64,000 bases of DNA from Actinomycetales bacterium (GTDB taxonomy: Bacteria > Actinomycetota > Actinomycetes > Actinomycetales > Dermatophilaceae): positions 682,001 through 746,000 of the forward strand of contig JADJVX010000017.1 of assembly GCA_016710385.1 (NCBI GenBank). The letters are read 5' to 3'. The number at the start of each line of letters is the position of its first letter. The first letter of the stretch is position 1. The notes beneath the pieces are model-generated. The model saw nothing but the letters and a program-made list of their open reading frames with translations, ran no database searches and was not told where the DNA came from. The translations under genes were made by a program, and so were the position numbers. Positions 34,627 to 43,422 of the stretch are shown here, piece by piece.

Positions 34627-35409
34627 CTAACCCTCCTCGACCGGTTCGGCGACGACCACGTGACAGCCGACGCCGCGGATCCGCTCGATCACCTCGGGCG
34701 CGAGCGCGGTGTCGGTGACGAGGCACTCCACGTCCTCCAACCGGCCGAACGAGCTCAACCCGACGACGCCCCATTTGGTGTGGTCTGCGGTGACGACGGT
34801 GCGCGCTGCTGCGGCGACGAGGGCACGGTTGGTGGCGGCCTCGACGAGGTTGGGAGTGGTCAGGCCGGCGCCGAGCGACATGCCGTGCACGCCCAGGAAG
34901 AGCACGTCGACATGCAGAACTCGTAGCGACTCAACCGCCACCGGCCCGACGAGGGCGTCCGACGGAGTGCGCGAGCCGCCGGTGAGGATGAGGCTCTGCC
35001 CGACCTCCGCACCGTCCTGGAGCACCTGGGCGATGAGCATCGAGTTGGTGACGATCGTGAGGTCGGGCACCGAGCGCAACTCGCGAGCCACTTCGTAGGT
35101 CGTCGTGCCGGCCGAGATCGCCACCGCCGACCCCGGCCGAGCCATCGCCGCGGCGGCTCGAGCGATGCCGCGTTTCTGGGCGACCTGCAGCTGGGCCTTG
35201 ACGAGGAAGCCCGGCTCGACCGCGCTCATCGCCCCGGTCGGCAACGCCCCGCCATGGACCTTGTGGACCAACCCCTTGGCAGCGAGGAACTCGATGTCGC
35301 GCCGGATGGTCATGTCCGACACCCCGAGGATCTCGACGAGTTGCGACACCCGCGCCCCGCCGGACTGCACGTGCCCGAGGATGATGTCGCGCCGCTGACT
35401 GGCCAGCAC
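34627..35409 (-). CDS. DeoR-family transcriptional regulator
   Basis: A 260-residue regulator. The N-terminal winged helix-turn-helix reads ILGHVQSGGARVSQLVEILGVSDMTIRRDI (about residues 8-40, here divided by family positions), followed by the KVHGGA hinge and a sugar-phosphate-sensing domain (NSMLIAQVL, GGSRTPSDALVGPVA). GTG start 2 bases after the beta-galactosidase stop, so the two are one operon; it probably controls that operon and the divergent sugar importer. Confidence 0.9.
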   Translation of the reverse strand: MLASQRRDIILGHVQSGGARVSQLVEILGVSDMTIRRDIEFLAAKGLVHKVHGGALPTGAMSAVEPGFLVKAQLQVAQKRGIARAAAAMARPGSAVAISAGTTTYEVARELRSVPDLTIVTNSMLIAQVLQDGAEVGQSLILTGGSRTPSDALVGPVAVESLRVLHVDVLFLGVHGMSLGAGLTTPNLVEAATNRALVAAAARTVVTADHTKWGVVGLSSFGRLEDVECLVTDTALAPEVIERIRGVGCHVVVAEPVEEG

Positions 35410-35411
35410 GG

Positions 35412-37436
35412 TCAGTCCTCGCGCACCACGGCGACACCACCGGCTGCCAGGTCGCACTGCCCGCCGGTATGCCGTCCGGTCGCCAGGTCGACGCCGGCCA
35501 CCGGCACGGCCAGGGGCCGATCGGTGCGGTTGATGGCAAACACCCAGGACTGCCCGTGCTCGGCGCGCCGCCTGGTGAGGTCGACGCCCTCGGGGGCACC
35601 GGCCACCACGGGCTCGACGCCGGCCGAGGCGCACACCGTGCCGACGATCTCGGCGAGCGTGTCGCGATCCGGGCGGGTGGCGAGGTACCACCGCACACCC
35701 GAGGCCGGATCGCCCTGCGGCCCAACGGCATACCGCGTGAAGGCGGCGTGCCCCGCGGCCGGGCCGTCGGCAAAGGCGAGCACCGCCTCGGCCCCGGCGA
35801 GCGCGACATCCTCGCTCCACACCGAGCCGGAGTGGGCACCCGAGAGGGCTACCACCTCGCCGGGACGCAGCGGCGCGAACTCGGTCGACCGCACCCCGAG
35901 CAGCTCGCGGAAGGCCCCGGGATAGCCACCCAGCCGAATGTGGTCGCGCTCGTCGACGATCCCCGAGAAGTAGGTGACGAGCACGTCCGCGCCGGCGGCG
36001 ACCGCCGCCTCGATCGCCGCGACATGGGCATCCGAGACGAGATAGAGGGTCGGGACGACGATGAGCCGGTATGCCGTGAGGTCGGCTCCCGGGTGCACCA
36101 CATCGGCGCTCACGTGCCGCTCGCGCAGGGCCCGGTGGATCTCGATGGCGAGGTCGGGGTAGTGCACGTGGGCCGAAGGGAGCGCCGGCCCCTGGGTGGC
36201 CCACTGCGCGTCGTAGTCCCAGAGGATCGCCACCTGGCTCTCCACTCGGCTGCCGGCCACCTCGCCGAGTCGCCCCGCGAGCTCGCCCAACCGGCATACC
36301 TCCGCGAAGCGCGCAGCGTCCTCCCCAGCGTGCGGCAGCAGCGCGGAATGGAACTTTTCGGCCCCGGCCCGGGAAGCCCGCCACTGGAAAAAGCCCACCA
36401 GGTCGGCACCCCGCGCGACATGGGTGAGCGAGTCCCGGATCGTGCCCCCCGCGGGCTTGGGACGGTTGACCGGCTGCCAGTTCACCGCGCTCGTCGAGTG
36501 CTCCATGAGCAGCCACGGTCCGCCGCCAGCGATGCCACGGGTGAGGTCGCCGCAGAAGGCCTGCTCGGCCCACGGGTCCTCGAGCAGGTCTACGACGTAG
36601 TGATCGGTGGAGATCCGGTCGACCGGCTCGGTGAGGTGCGCCGCCCAGCGGTGGTAATCCAGGTGGCTGAAGTGGCGCATCGTCATGAAGTTCGTCGTGA
36701 TCGGCACGCCCGGCGAGTGCTCGAGCAGCACTGCCCGCTCGGCGAGGAACTGCCGCAACAGAGCGTCGGACTGGTAGCGCCGGTAGTCCAGGGTCTGCCC
36801 GGGGTTGGGGAAGGTCGGGGTGCGCCGTGGTGGCAGCGGCTGCGACCAGTCGGTGTAGCGCTGGCTCCAGAAGGCGGTGCCCCACGCCTGGTTGAGGTCA
36901 TCGAGGGTGCGGTATCGCTCGCGCAGCCAGTCCCGGAATCCGGTCGCGCAGGTGTCGCAGTAGCAGGGGGTGTTGTGGCAGCCGTACTCGTTGGAGATGT
37001 GCCACATCGCCAGCGCTGGGTGATCGTGGTAGCGCCGGGCCATTGCCTCGGTGAGCCGGGTCGCGTATGCCGTGAACGTCGCCGACGAGGGACACCAGGC
37101 CTGCCGGGAGCCCGGCCAGAGGCGTTGGCCGTCGTGGTCGATCGGCGCGATCTCCGGATGGGCCTGGGCCAGCCACATCGGCGGCGAGGCAGTGGCGGTC
37201 GCGAGGTCCACGGCGATATCGGCATCCGCGAGCAGGCCCATCGCCTCGTCGAGCCATTCGAAGTCGTAGCTGCCGTCGGCCGGCTCCAGCCAGGACCACG
37301 CGAAGATCCCCAGCGACACGAAGGTCACGCCCGCGCGCCGCATCGAGCCGATGTCCTCCCGCCAGACCTCGCGAGGCCACTGCTCGGGGTTGTAGTCGCC
37401 GCCGAAGGGGATGACACCGCGTGGCCAATCGCGCAT
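35412..37436 (-). CDS. GH42 beta-galactosidase
   Basis: A 674-residue family 42 enzyme. It opens GVIPFGGDYNPEQWP; WHISNEYGCHN carries the acid/base Glu, and CHNTPCYCDTC supplies the cysteines of the usual Zn site. The nucleophile region is WLLMEHSTSAVNWQP; the trimerisation and C-terminal beta domains follow. The start MRDWPRG (37436) is preferred over an ATG 48 bases upstream. No signal peptide, so it acts on galactosides imported by the divergent ABC system. Several GTATGCCGT copies lie inside (35467, 35725, 36069, 37065). Confidence 0.93.
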   Translation of the reverse strand: MRDWPRGVIPFGGDYNPEQWPREVWREDIGSMRRAGVTFVSLGIFAWSWLEPADGSYDFEWLDEAMGLLADADIAVDLATATASPPMWLAQAHPEIAPIDHDGQRLWPGSRQAWCPSSATFTAYATRLTEAMARRYHDHPALAMWHISNEYGCHNTPCYCDTCATGFRDWLRERYRTLDDLNQAWGTAFWSQRYTDWSQPLPPRRTPTFPNPGQTLDYRRYQSDALLRQFLAERAVLLEHSPGVPITTNFMTMRHFSHLDYHRWAAHLTEPVDRISTDHYVVDLLEDPWAEQAFCGDLTRGIAGGGPWLLMEHSTSAVNWQPVNRPKPAGGTIRDSLTHVARGADLVGFFQWRASRAGAEKFHSALLPHAGEDAARFAEVCRLGELAGRLGEVAGSRVESQVAILWDYDAQWATQGPALPSAHVHYPDLAIEIHRALRERHVSADVVHPGADLTAYRLIVVPTLYLVSDAHVAAIEAAVAAGADVLVTYFSGIVDERDHIRLGGYPGAFRELLGVRSTEFAPLRPGEVVALSGAHSGSVWSEDVALAGAEAVLAFADGPAAGHAAFTRYAVGPQGDPASGVRWYLATRPDRDTLAEIVGTVCASAGVEPVVAGAPEGVDLTRRRAEHGQSWVFAINRTDRPLAVPVAGVDLATGRHTGGQCDLAAGGVAVVRED

Positions 37437-37639
37437 GGCGCCAGTCTCGACATCGAGATCACAATTGTCAACAAAACCGAACACCCCGCCTGGATGACCG
37501 GCGCCCGGCGATCGGCTGGTTTCAGCTCGCTAACGACCCATAAAGAGGTGTTGACAGCGCCAACTGGTAGACGCGAGGATCGATCCAGCGACCCCCACGG
37601 GGTGTTCGGTCCTGTTGGAATCCATACAAAGGAGTTGAC
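37437..37639. promoter_or_regulatory. Divergent promoter region between beta-galactosidase and sugar ABC operons
   Basis: Leftward: TTGACA (complement of 37466-37471) with a weak -10 17 bases on, beside the palindrome ACAATTGT (37461-37468). Rightward: TTGACA (37551-37556) with GAGGAT 18 bases on. TGTCAACA occurs once in each orientation (37466-37473 and 37549-37556), possibly a shared DeoR site or simply the two -35 boxes. The segment is locally AT-rich. Confidence 0.5.
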
Positions 37640-38992
37640 ATGTCCCGACCGTCCAGTGAGGACGCCTACCTCGCCAGCTTGGTGCCTGCGTCCGTGCGGG
37701 CCCAGCGTTTCAGCCGCCGCAACCTGCTGGTCGGCGCCGGCGCATTTGCCGTCACCCCGGCCCTGCTGGCCGCGTGCAGCTCTGGGTCGTCGACGCCCGC
37801 CGCAAGCACGTCCGGCGGCGGTGCCGCGACCGGCACGGTGAGCTTGGGGTCCAACCAGTCGGATGCCGTCCCGAAGGCTGCCGTTGCCGCCGTCGTCGAC
37901 GCGTTCAAGAAGGACAACGCGGGCCTGGACGTCAAGGTCAACACCGTCGACCACAACACCTTCCAGGAGCAGATCAACAACTACCTGCAGGGCAGCCCGG
38001 ACGACGTTTTCGCATGGTTCGCCGGCTACCGCATGCGGTTCTTCGCCAGCAAGGGCCTGGCCGGGGACATCTCCGATGTCTGGGGCAACCTCGCCGGCAT
38101 GTCCGACGCCATGAAGAAGTCCTCGACCGGGGATGACGGCAAGCAGTACTTCGTCCCGTCGACCTACTACCCGTGGGCGATGTTCTACCGCAAGAGCGTC
38201 TGGGCGGCGAAGGGCTACACGGTGCCCAAGACCCTCGACGAGCTGATGACCCTCGGCCGCAAGATGAAGGCCGACGGGCTCGTGCCGATCGCCTTCGGCG
38301 ACAAGGACGGCTGGCCGGCCATGGGCACCTTCGACCAGATCAACCTCCGGGTCAACGGCTACGACTTCCACGTCAGCCTGATGGCCGGCAAGGAGGACTG
38401 GGCCGGCGACAAGGTGAAGAAGGTCTTCGACACCTGGCGCGGACTCCTCGAGATCCACCAAGCCGACTCGCTCGGCCGCACCTGGCAGGAGGCCGCCCAG
38501 AGCCTGCAGAAGAAGGAGTCGGGCATGTACCTGCTCGGGTCCTTCGTCGCCCAGCAGTTCAAGGGCGAAGAGGACGACCTCGACTTCTTCAACTTCCCGC
38601 AGATCGATTCGGCCATCGGCGCGGACGCCATCGAGGCCCCGATCGACGGCTACATGATGGCCAAGAAGCCCAAGAACGAGGCCGGCGCCAAGAAGCTGCT
38701 CGGCTACATCGGCTCCGCCGCCGGCCAGGACGTCCTGGTCAAGGCCGACCCGAGCGTCGTCGCCGCCAACGGCAAGGCGAGCACCGCGGCATACACCGCC
38801 TTGCAGAAGAAGTCGGCGGAGTTCGTCGCTTCGGCCAAGTCGATCGCACAGTTCCTCGACCGCGACACCCGGCCCGACTTCGCATCGACGGTGATGATCC
38901 CGGCGATCCAGGACTTCATCAAGACCCCGACCGACGTCGACGGCCTGGTCAAGAAGATCCAGGCGCAGAAGCTCTCGATCTTCGGTTCGTGA
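37640..38992 (+). CDS. Carbohydrate ABC transporter substrate-binding lipoprotein
   Basis: A 450-residue family 1 extracellular solute-binding protein. A twin-arginine-like RRNLLVGAGAF segment and lipobox LLAAC (Cys about residue 46) show export and lipidation. The Ser/Ala/Gly linker is followed by the binding domain (GSPDDVFAWFAGYRM, PSTYYPWAMFYRKSVW). It is first in an importer operon with two permeases and no ATPase, so an unlinked MsiK-type ATPase probably energises it. Divergence from a GH42 gene suggests galactosides as ligand (inference). Confidence 0.92.
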   Translation: MSRPSSEDAYLASLVPASVRAQRFSRRNLLVGAGAFAVTPALLAACSSGSSTPAASTSGGGAATGTVSLGSNQSDAVPKAAVAAVVDAFKKDNAGLDVKVNTVDHNTFQEQINNYLQGSPDDVFAWFAGYRMRFFASKGLAGDISDVWGNLAGMSDAMKKSSTGDDGKQYFVPSTYYPWAMFYRKSVWAAKGYTVPKTLDELMTLGRKMKADGLVPIAFGDKDGWPAMGTFDQINLRVNGYDFHVSLMAGKEDWAGDKVKKVFDTWRGLLEIHQADSLGRTWQEAAQSLQKKESGMYLLGSFVAQQFKGEEDDLDFFNFPQIDSAIGADAIEAPIDGYMMAKKPKNEAGAKKLLGYIGSAAGQDVLVKADPSVVAANGKASTAAYTALQKKSAEFVASAKSIAQFLDRDTRPDFASTVMIPAIQDFIKTPTDVDGLVKKIQAQKLSIFGS

Positions 38993-39007
38993 TCCACCAC
39001 CAGTGAC

Positions 39008-39043
39008 GGGGGTGGCCCCGGGTGACCACCCGCGGCCACCCCC
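39008..39043 (+). other. Intercistronic nested hairpin between the binding protein and permease genes
   Basis: A 10-bp outer stem (GGGGGTGGCC / GGCCACCCCC) encloses a 5-bp inner stem (GGGTG / CACCC) with 2-base internal loops. Placed between binding protein and permeases, it probably stabilises upstream mRNA or attenuates readthrough, giving excess binding protein. Downstream, the ribosome-binding segment CAGGAGGCAC is duplicated (39051-39060 and 39071-39080). Confidence 0.65.
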
Positions 39044-39081
39044 GTCCTGTCAGGAGGCACCAGGGCCGACCAGGAGGCACC

Positions 39082-39975
39082 GTGGCCAAGCGCTACAAGG
39101 GCATCAACCAGTTGAGCACCGGCGACAAGGCGCTCGTCGCGCTCATGATCGTCGTCCCGACCGCTCTCGTCGTCGGGCTGGTGTGGATCCCGGCGATCAT
39201 GTCGGTCTGGCTGTCGTTCACGAACTGGGACGGGCTGGGGTCCTTCTCGGACGCTCAGTTCATCGGGACGAAGAACTACACCGACGTGGTGTCGATCTAC
39301 CCTCCGTTTTGGCCGGCCATTCAGCACAACCTCATCTGGCTGGCGGTGATGTTCCTCTTCGCCACCCCGGTCGGGATGCTCATCGCGGTGCTCATCGACC
39401 GTGAGGTGCGCTTCACCCGGTTCTACCAGACCGCGTTCTATATGCCGGTCGTGCTGGCCCTGGCTCTGGTCGGCTTCATCTGGCAGCTCATCTTCAGCCG
39501 GGATGAGGGCTTACTCAACGACCTCACCGGCTCGACGATCGACTGGTACGGCGACCCGCGCTACAACCTCTGGGCCGCCCTCGTCGCGACGAGTTGGCGC
39601 CATATCGGGTACATCATGCTGCTCTACTTGGCCGGCCTCAAAGGCGTCGACCCGTCGCTGCGGGAAGCCGCGGCCCTCGACGGTGCCACGGAGAAGCAGA
39701 CCTTCTTCAAGGTCGTCTTCCCCGTCCTTGCGCCGATCAACATCATTGTCCTGGTCGTCACGGTCATCGAGTCGCTGCGCGCGTTCGACCTGGTGTGGAT
39801 CATCAACAAGGGTCGCAACGGGCTCGAGCTCATCTCGACCCTCGTCACGGCCAATGTCGTCGGGGAGGCCAGCCGAATCGGCTTCGGCTCGGCACTCGCG
39901 ACGATCATGCTGCTCATCTCGTCGGTCTTCATCGTCATCTACCTGCGCATCGTCATGAAGGAGGATGCCCGGTGA
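39082..39975 (+). CDS. Carbohydrate ABC transporter permease (MalF type)
   Basis: A 297-residue permease with six membrane helices. The EAA loop REAAALDGATEKQTFFKVVFP contacts the ATPase. GTG 39082 is chosen because AGGAGG lies 4 bases upstream; the open frame begins earlier in the leader. Its stop overlaps the next permease (GTGA). Confidence 0.92.
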   Translation: MAKRYKGINQLSTGDKALVALMIVVPTALVVGLVWIPAIMSVWLSFTNWDGLGSFSDAQFIGTKNYTDVVSIYPPFWPAIQHNLIWLAVMFLFATPVGMLIAVLIDREVRFTRFYQTAFYMPVVLALALVGFIWQLIFSRDEGLLNDLTGSTIDWYGDPRYNLWAALVATSWRHIGYIMLLYLAGLKGVDPSLREAAALDGATEKQTFFKVVFPVLAPINIIVLVVTVIESLRAFDLVWIINKGRNGLELISTLVTANVVGEASRIGFGSALATIMLLISSVFIVIYLRIVMKEDAR

Positions 39976-40871
39976 GCACCACGACTGCGCCCGCCCGGGT
40001 CCGGCCGCCCCGCGAGGGCGGGGTGCAAGCCAACCGGACCGGCACCCGCATCTTCCTGGCCGTCTTCGCCGTGCTGTGGATCTTCCCGCTCGGGTGGGCG
40101 GTCCTCAACTCGTTCCGCGACTACAAGTTCACCTCGGTGAACGGCTACCTCAGCTGGGGTGGCTTCACCCTCGACAACTACAAGAACGCCTGGGACCGAG
40201 CCGACTTCGGCACCCACTTGGTGAACTCGGCGATCATCACTATCCCGGCGGTCATCCTCACGCTCATCCTCAGCTGCTGCATCGCGTTCGTCGTCGCACG
40301 GTTCTCGTTCCGCTTCAACCTCACCCTGCTGGGGTTGTTCACGGCCGCCAACCTGCTGCCTCCCCAGGCTTTGCTCATCCCGGTGTTCAAGATGTTCAGC
40401 AAGGTCGAGGTCCCCGAATGGGTGAGCGACTCCGGCACCCTGCTCAACACCTATTGGGGCCTCATCGCGGTCAATGTCGCCTTCCAGACCGGGTTCTGCG
40501 CCTTCGTGCTGTCCAACTACATGAAGACGATCCCCAAGGAGATCTACGAGTCAGCGGTGCTCGACGGCGCCGGTGTCGGTCGACAGTTCCTCCAGCTCAC
40601 CCTCCCGCTGTGCCGGCCCCCGCTCGCTGCCTTGGCCACCCTCGAGGTGACCTGGATCTACAACGAGTTCTTCTGGGCGACCGTGCTGCTCACCCAGGGC
40701 TCGAAGTTCCCGGTCACGAGTTCGCTGAACAACCTCCGAGGCGAGTTCTTCATCGACAACAACCTGGTGGCTGCCGGCTCGGTCATCGTCGCCATCCCGA
40801 CGCTCGTCATCTTCTTCGCCCTGCAGAAGCAGTTTGTCTCCGGCCTCACCCTCGGGGCCACCAAAGGCTGA
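39972..40871 (+). CDS. Carbohydrate ABC transporter permease (MalG type)
   Basis: A 299-residue second permease. FPLGWAVLNSFRDYK follows the first helix; the EAA loop reads EIYESAVLDGAGVGRQF. GTG start in a GTGA overlap with the previous gene. No ATP-binding subunit follows; the next gene is on the other strand. Confidence 0.92.
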   Translation: MSTTTAPARVRPPREGGVQANRTGTRIFLAVFAVLWIFPLGWAVLNSFRDYKFTSVNGYLSWGGFTLDNYKNAWDRADFGTHLVNSAIITIPAVILTLILSCCIAFVVARFSFRFNLTLLGLFTAANLLPPQALLIPVFKMFSKVEVPEWVSDSGTLLNTYWGLIAVNVAFQTGFCAFVLSNYMKTIPKEIYESAVLDGAGVGRQFLQLTLPLCRPPLAALATLEVTWIYNEFFWATVLLTQGSKFPVTSSLNNLRGEFFIDNNLVAAGSVIVAIPTLVIFFALQKQFVSGLTLGATKG

Positions 40872-40899
40872 AGCCACCGAGCGGGCTGCGCAGAGGCGG

Positions 40900-41646
40900 T
40901 CAGGGCAGCCCGCCGGCGTCGACGACCAGGTCGGCCGGCGGGGCGGAGACCGGCGCGACCTTGTTCCAGTCCGAGTAGAGGAAGACCTCGTTGCGGGTGG
41001 ACGCCTTCACCGGCAACCAGCTACCGTCCGCGGCGACGAAGACCTGCCCGGCCTCCTTCCCGAGTGAACGGGTCCACACGAAGACCGGCTTGCCGTCCAG
41101 AGTTGTGGTCTCGACCGCTGGAGCCAACAACTCGGGCGCGGAGCTGTCGATGAGGGATTTGAGGTGATGCGACACGGTCGTGCTGCCCTCGACCTTCTTC
41201 GCCGCGGGCGATTTCAGCCATTTGCCCAGATAGGGCCGACCGAAATCCTCGAGCCGCTGGGCCTTCCAGAAGGCCTCGTCGGCTTTGAGATAGGTGTTGC
41301 CTCCGGCGAGGATGAATTCCACGACCCCACCGGTGTCCAGCGCCGCGACATGGTGCCCGTTGCTGTCGTCGGTACTGCCCGCCAGGTTCGTCGAGGTCGG
41401 CTTCCCGCCCACGACACCCGTGCCGGTCACCCGCACGGAGGTGGCCTTCGTGATGGCGGCCACGGTTTTCTTCGCCAACTCAGCCGACGTCGCTGGAGCC
41501 GCGATGGCACTCGTCGTCGGTGCCGCGACGCTGGTGGTCGCGGTCGGCGGGCCCGCTGGGGCAGCATCAGGCCCACAGGCAGTCAGTCCGACAGCAACGG
41601 CGGTCGCGCCGACCACCGTGCAGATTCGGGCGAGTTTGACGGCCAT
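40900..41646 (-). CDS. Secreted lipoprotein, LprG/LppX-like
   Basis: A 248-residue lipoprotein: signal peptide with lipobox VGLTACG (Cys about residue 23), a Thr/Ala/Pro linker, then a domain with repeated strands (VRVTGTGVVGGKPT, VVEFILAGGNTYLKADEAFW, GQVFVAADGSWLPVK) reminiscent of mycobacterial LppX/LprG lipid carriers. The fold assignment is tentative. Start 41646 has AAGGGGG just upstream. Confidence 0.65.
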   Translation of the reverse strand: MAVKLARICTVVGATAVAVGLTACGPDAAPAGPPTATTSVAAPTTSAIAAPATSAELAKKTVAAITKATSVRVTGTGVVGGKPTSTNLAGSTDDSNGHHVAALDTGGVVEFILAGGNTYLKADEAFWKAQRLEDFGRPYLGKWLKSPAAKKVEGSTTVSHHLKSLIDSSAPELLAPAVETTTLDGKPVFVWTRSLGKEAGQVFVAADGSWLPVKASTRNEVFLYSDWNKVAPVSAPPADLVVDAGGLP

Positions 41647-41870
41647 GGGTCCCCCTTGGGAGTCTCGTGCACGCAACGCCCACCGTCACGTGCACAGCAT
41701 CCTAAGGACATCGGCCGGTCAGACAGGGACTCCGAGTGCCGTCATGCTGCCCAGACCCGGGTGATCCAGTGTCAGAAACCGCACACTAGGCGCGCAGGCG
41801 CGCCACGCCCTACTCTGGAGTAACTAAGCAAGCGCTCACCTGGGCGCTGCTGGATTCCGAGGAGCCATCC
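41647..41870. other. Divergent region between the lipoprotein and thiolase genes
   Basis: No gene seen. Before the thiolase GTG there is AAGCAAGCGCTC (around 41828), like half of the AAGCAAGCGCTTG palindromes bound by TetR regulators of fatty-acid genes, and a CGAGGAG ribosome binding site (41856-41862). Regulation by such a protein is only suggestive. Confidence 0.35.
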
Positions 41871-43094
41871 GTGACCGAGGCTGTCATCGTCGCCGCCGCC
41901 CGCACCCCGATCGGTCGGGCCTTCAAGGGATCGATCAAGGACATCCGCCCTGACGACCTGTCCGCCCAGGTCATCCAGGCTGCCCTCGCCCAGGTGCCGG
42001 GCCTGGATCCCGCGCTCATCGAAGACCTCTACTGGGGTGCTGCCGACCACACCGGAAAGGCCGGCGGCAATGTCGCGCGGGTCATCGCGGTGTTGCTCGG
42101 CTTCGACCACCTGCCCGCCGTGACGATCAACCGCTACTGCGCGTCGAGCGTGCAGACCACTCGGATGGCATACCACGCGATCAAAGCCGGCGAGGGCGAA
42201 GTCTTCATCAGTGGCGGGGTCGAGTCGGTGTCGCAGTACACGAGTTTCCTCGGGGCGGGGGGCATCTACGAGAGCGACCACAACCCAGTCTTCGCCGCTG
42301 CCAAGGAGCGCAGCATCGCGATGGCCGCCGACAACGTCACGTGGACCGATCCGCGGCTCGAGGGGCTGTTGCCCGATGTCTACCTCTCGGTCGGCCAGAC
42401 CGCAGAGAACGTCGCGACCTCGCGGGGCATCACCCGCGCCCGCCAGGACGAGTGGGCCGTCAGCTCGCAGAACCGCGCCGAGGCGGCCATCGCCAGCGGC
42501 TTCTTCGCCGCCGATATCTCGCCGGTGACCTGCCCCGACGGCACGGTCGTGAGCACCGACGACGGCCCGCGACCGGGTGTCACCCTCGAGGCACTCGCCG
42601 GTCTCAAGCCGGTCTTCCGCGAGCAGGGCACCGTCACCGCCGGCAACTGCTGCTCGCTCAACGACGGTGCAGCGGCTCTGGTCGTCATGAGCGACCGGAA
42701 GGCCAAGGAGCTCGGCCTCGAGCCGCTCGCCCGGGTGGTCTCCACCGGCACGACCGGCCTCTCCCCCGAGATCATGGGCCTGGGGCCGGTCGAGGCATCC
42801 CGTCAGGCGCTGGCGCGAGCCGGGATGACGATCGCCGACATGGACCTCTACGAGATCAATGAGGCCTTCGCGGCACAGGTGCTGCCCTCGGCCGACGATC
42901 TCGGGATGGACTTCGACAAGCTCAACGTCCACGGCGGAGCCATCGCGCTCGGCCACCCATTCGGCTCGACCGGCGCCCGCATCACCACCACCCTGCTGCA
43001 CGGCTTGCGCGAGCGCGACGGCCAGTTCGGCCTCGAGACGATGTGTGTCGGCGGTGGCCAGGGCATGGCGATCATCTACGAGCGGCTGCGCTGA
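41871..43094 (+). CDS. fadA: Acetyl-CoA C-acyltransferase (thiolase)
   Basis: A 407-residue thiolase of beta-oxidation. The acyl-accepting Cys is in NRYCASSVQT (near residue 90); GGVESVSQY, GGAIALGHPFGSTGAR (His) and MCVGGGQGMA (second Cys) are intact. GTG start with CGAGGAG upstream. The hydratase/dehydrogenase partner is not in this window. Its stop is part of a 26-bp palindrome shared with the convergent gene. Confidence 0.93.
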   Translation: MTEAVIVAAARTPIGRAFKGSIKDIRPDDLSAQVIQAALAQVPGLDPALIEDLYWGAADHTGKAGGNVARVIAVLLGFDHLPAVTINRYCASSVQTTRMAYHAIKAGEGEVFISGGVESVSQYTSFLGAGGIYESDHNPVFAAAKERSIAMAADNVTWTDPRLEGLLPDVYLSVGQTAENVATSRGITRARQDEWAVSSQNRAEAAIASGFFAADISPVTCPDGTVVSTDDGPRPGVTLEALAGLKPVFREQGTVTAGNCCSLNDGAAALVVMSDRKAKELGLEPLARVVSTGTTGLSPEIMGLGPVEASRQALARAGMTIADMDLYEINEAFAAQVLPSADDLGMDFDKLNVHGGAIALGHPFGSTGARITTTLLHGLRERDGQFGLETMCVGGGQGMAIIYERLR

Positions 43095-43111
43095 CCTGCA
43101 GGTCAGCGCAG
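43086..43111. terminator. 26-bp perfect palindrome spanning two convergent stop codons
   Basis: The left arm CTGCGCTGACCTG (43086-43098) is exactly complementary to the right arm ending at 43111. It contains the TGA of the thiolase and the TCA (TGA) of the gene on the other strand, only 8 bases apart. It is a natural bidirectional terminator candidate with no loop bases. Confidence 0.65.
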
Positions 43112-43408
43112 GTCGGCCCGCAGGCGGCGTAACACGTCGGCCAGGTCCGTGACACCCGCCTGCGTTGCGTCGAACACCGTCACCGACAGTTGGTCCATGA
43201 CGATGGCCGGCCCGTCGCGCTCGTGCACACGCGGCAACGGCATACCCGGTATGCCGTGTGCCCGGGCGGTCGCGTCGGCGAGCGCCTGGGCGGCAGCGAA
43301 AACCACCTCGGCAGCAGAAACCGCCTGACCCAGCGGCAGCTGGTGCCACCGCTGGGTCAGGCGGTCGAGTTCTGCGTCGACGTCGCGATCAGCGCCGTCC
43401 GGGATCAT
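43103..43408 (-). CDS. Hypothetical protein of 101 residues
   Basis: A small soluble protein starting MIPDGADRDVDAELDRLTQ and ending in a basic helix (DVLRRLRADLR). No family recognised. It follows the Bax1-I gene by 14 bases. An inverted pair of the repeat word inside it encodes Gly-Ile-Pro-Gly-Met-Pro, using the rare ATA codon for Ile. Confidence 0.55.
   Translation of the reverse strand: MIPDGADRDVDAELDRLTQRWHQLPLGQAVSAAEVVFAAAQALADATARAHGIPGMPLPRVHERDGPAIVMDQLSVTVFDATQAGVTDLADVLRRLRADLR
43237..43257. repeat. Inverted pair of GTATGCCGT with one-base centre
   Basis: ACGGCATACC and GGTATGCCGT flank a single C, giving a near-continuous palindrome inside a coding region. Confidence 0.75.
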
Positions 43409-43422
43409 CGCGACAGCGATCG

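Noticed and set aside
35469..37841. A 790-residue + strand open frame opposite the beta-galactosidase
   Set aside because: Antisense shadow of a GH42 gene with complete motifs; it also crosses the divergent promoter region and the start of the binding-protein gene.
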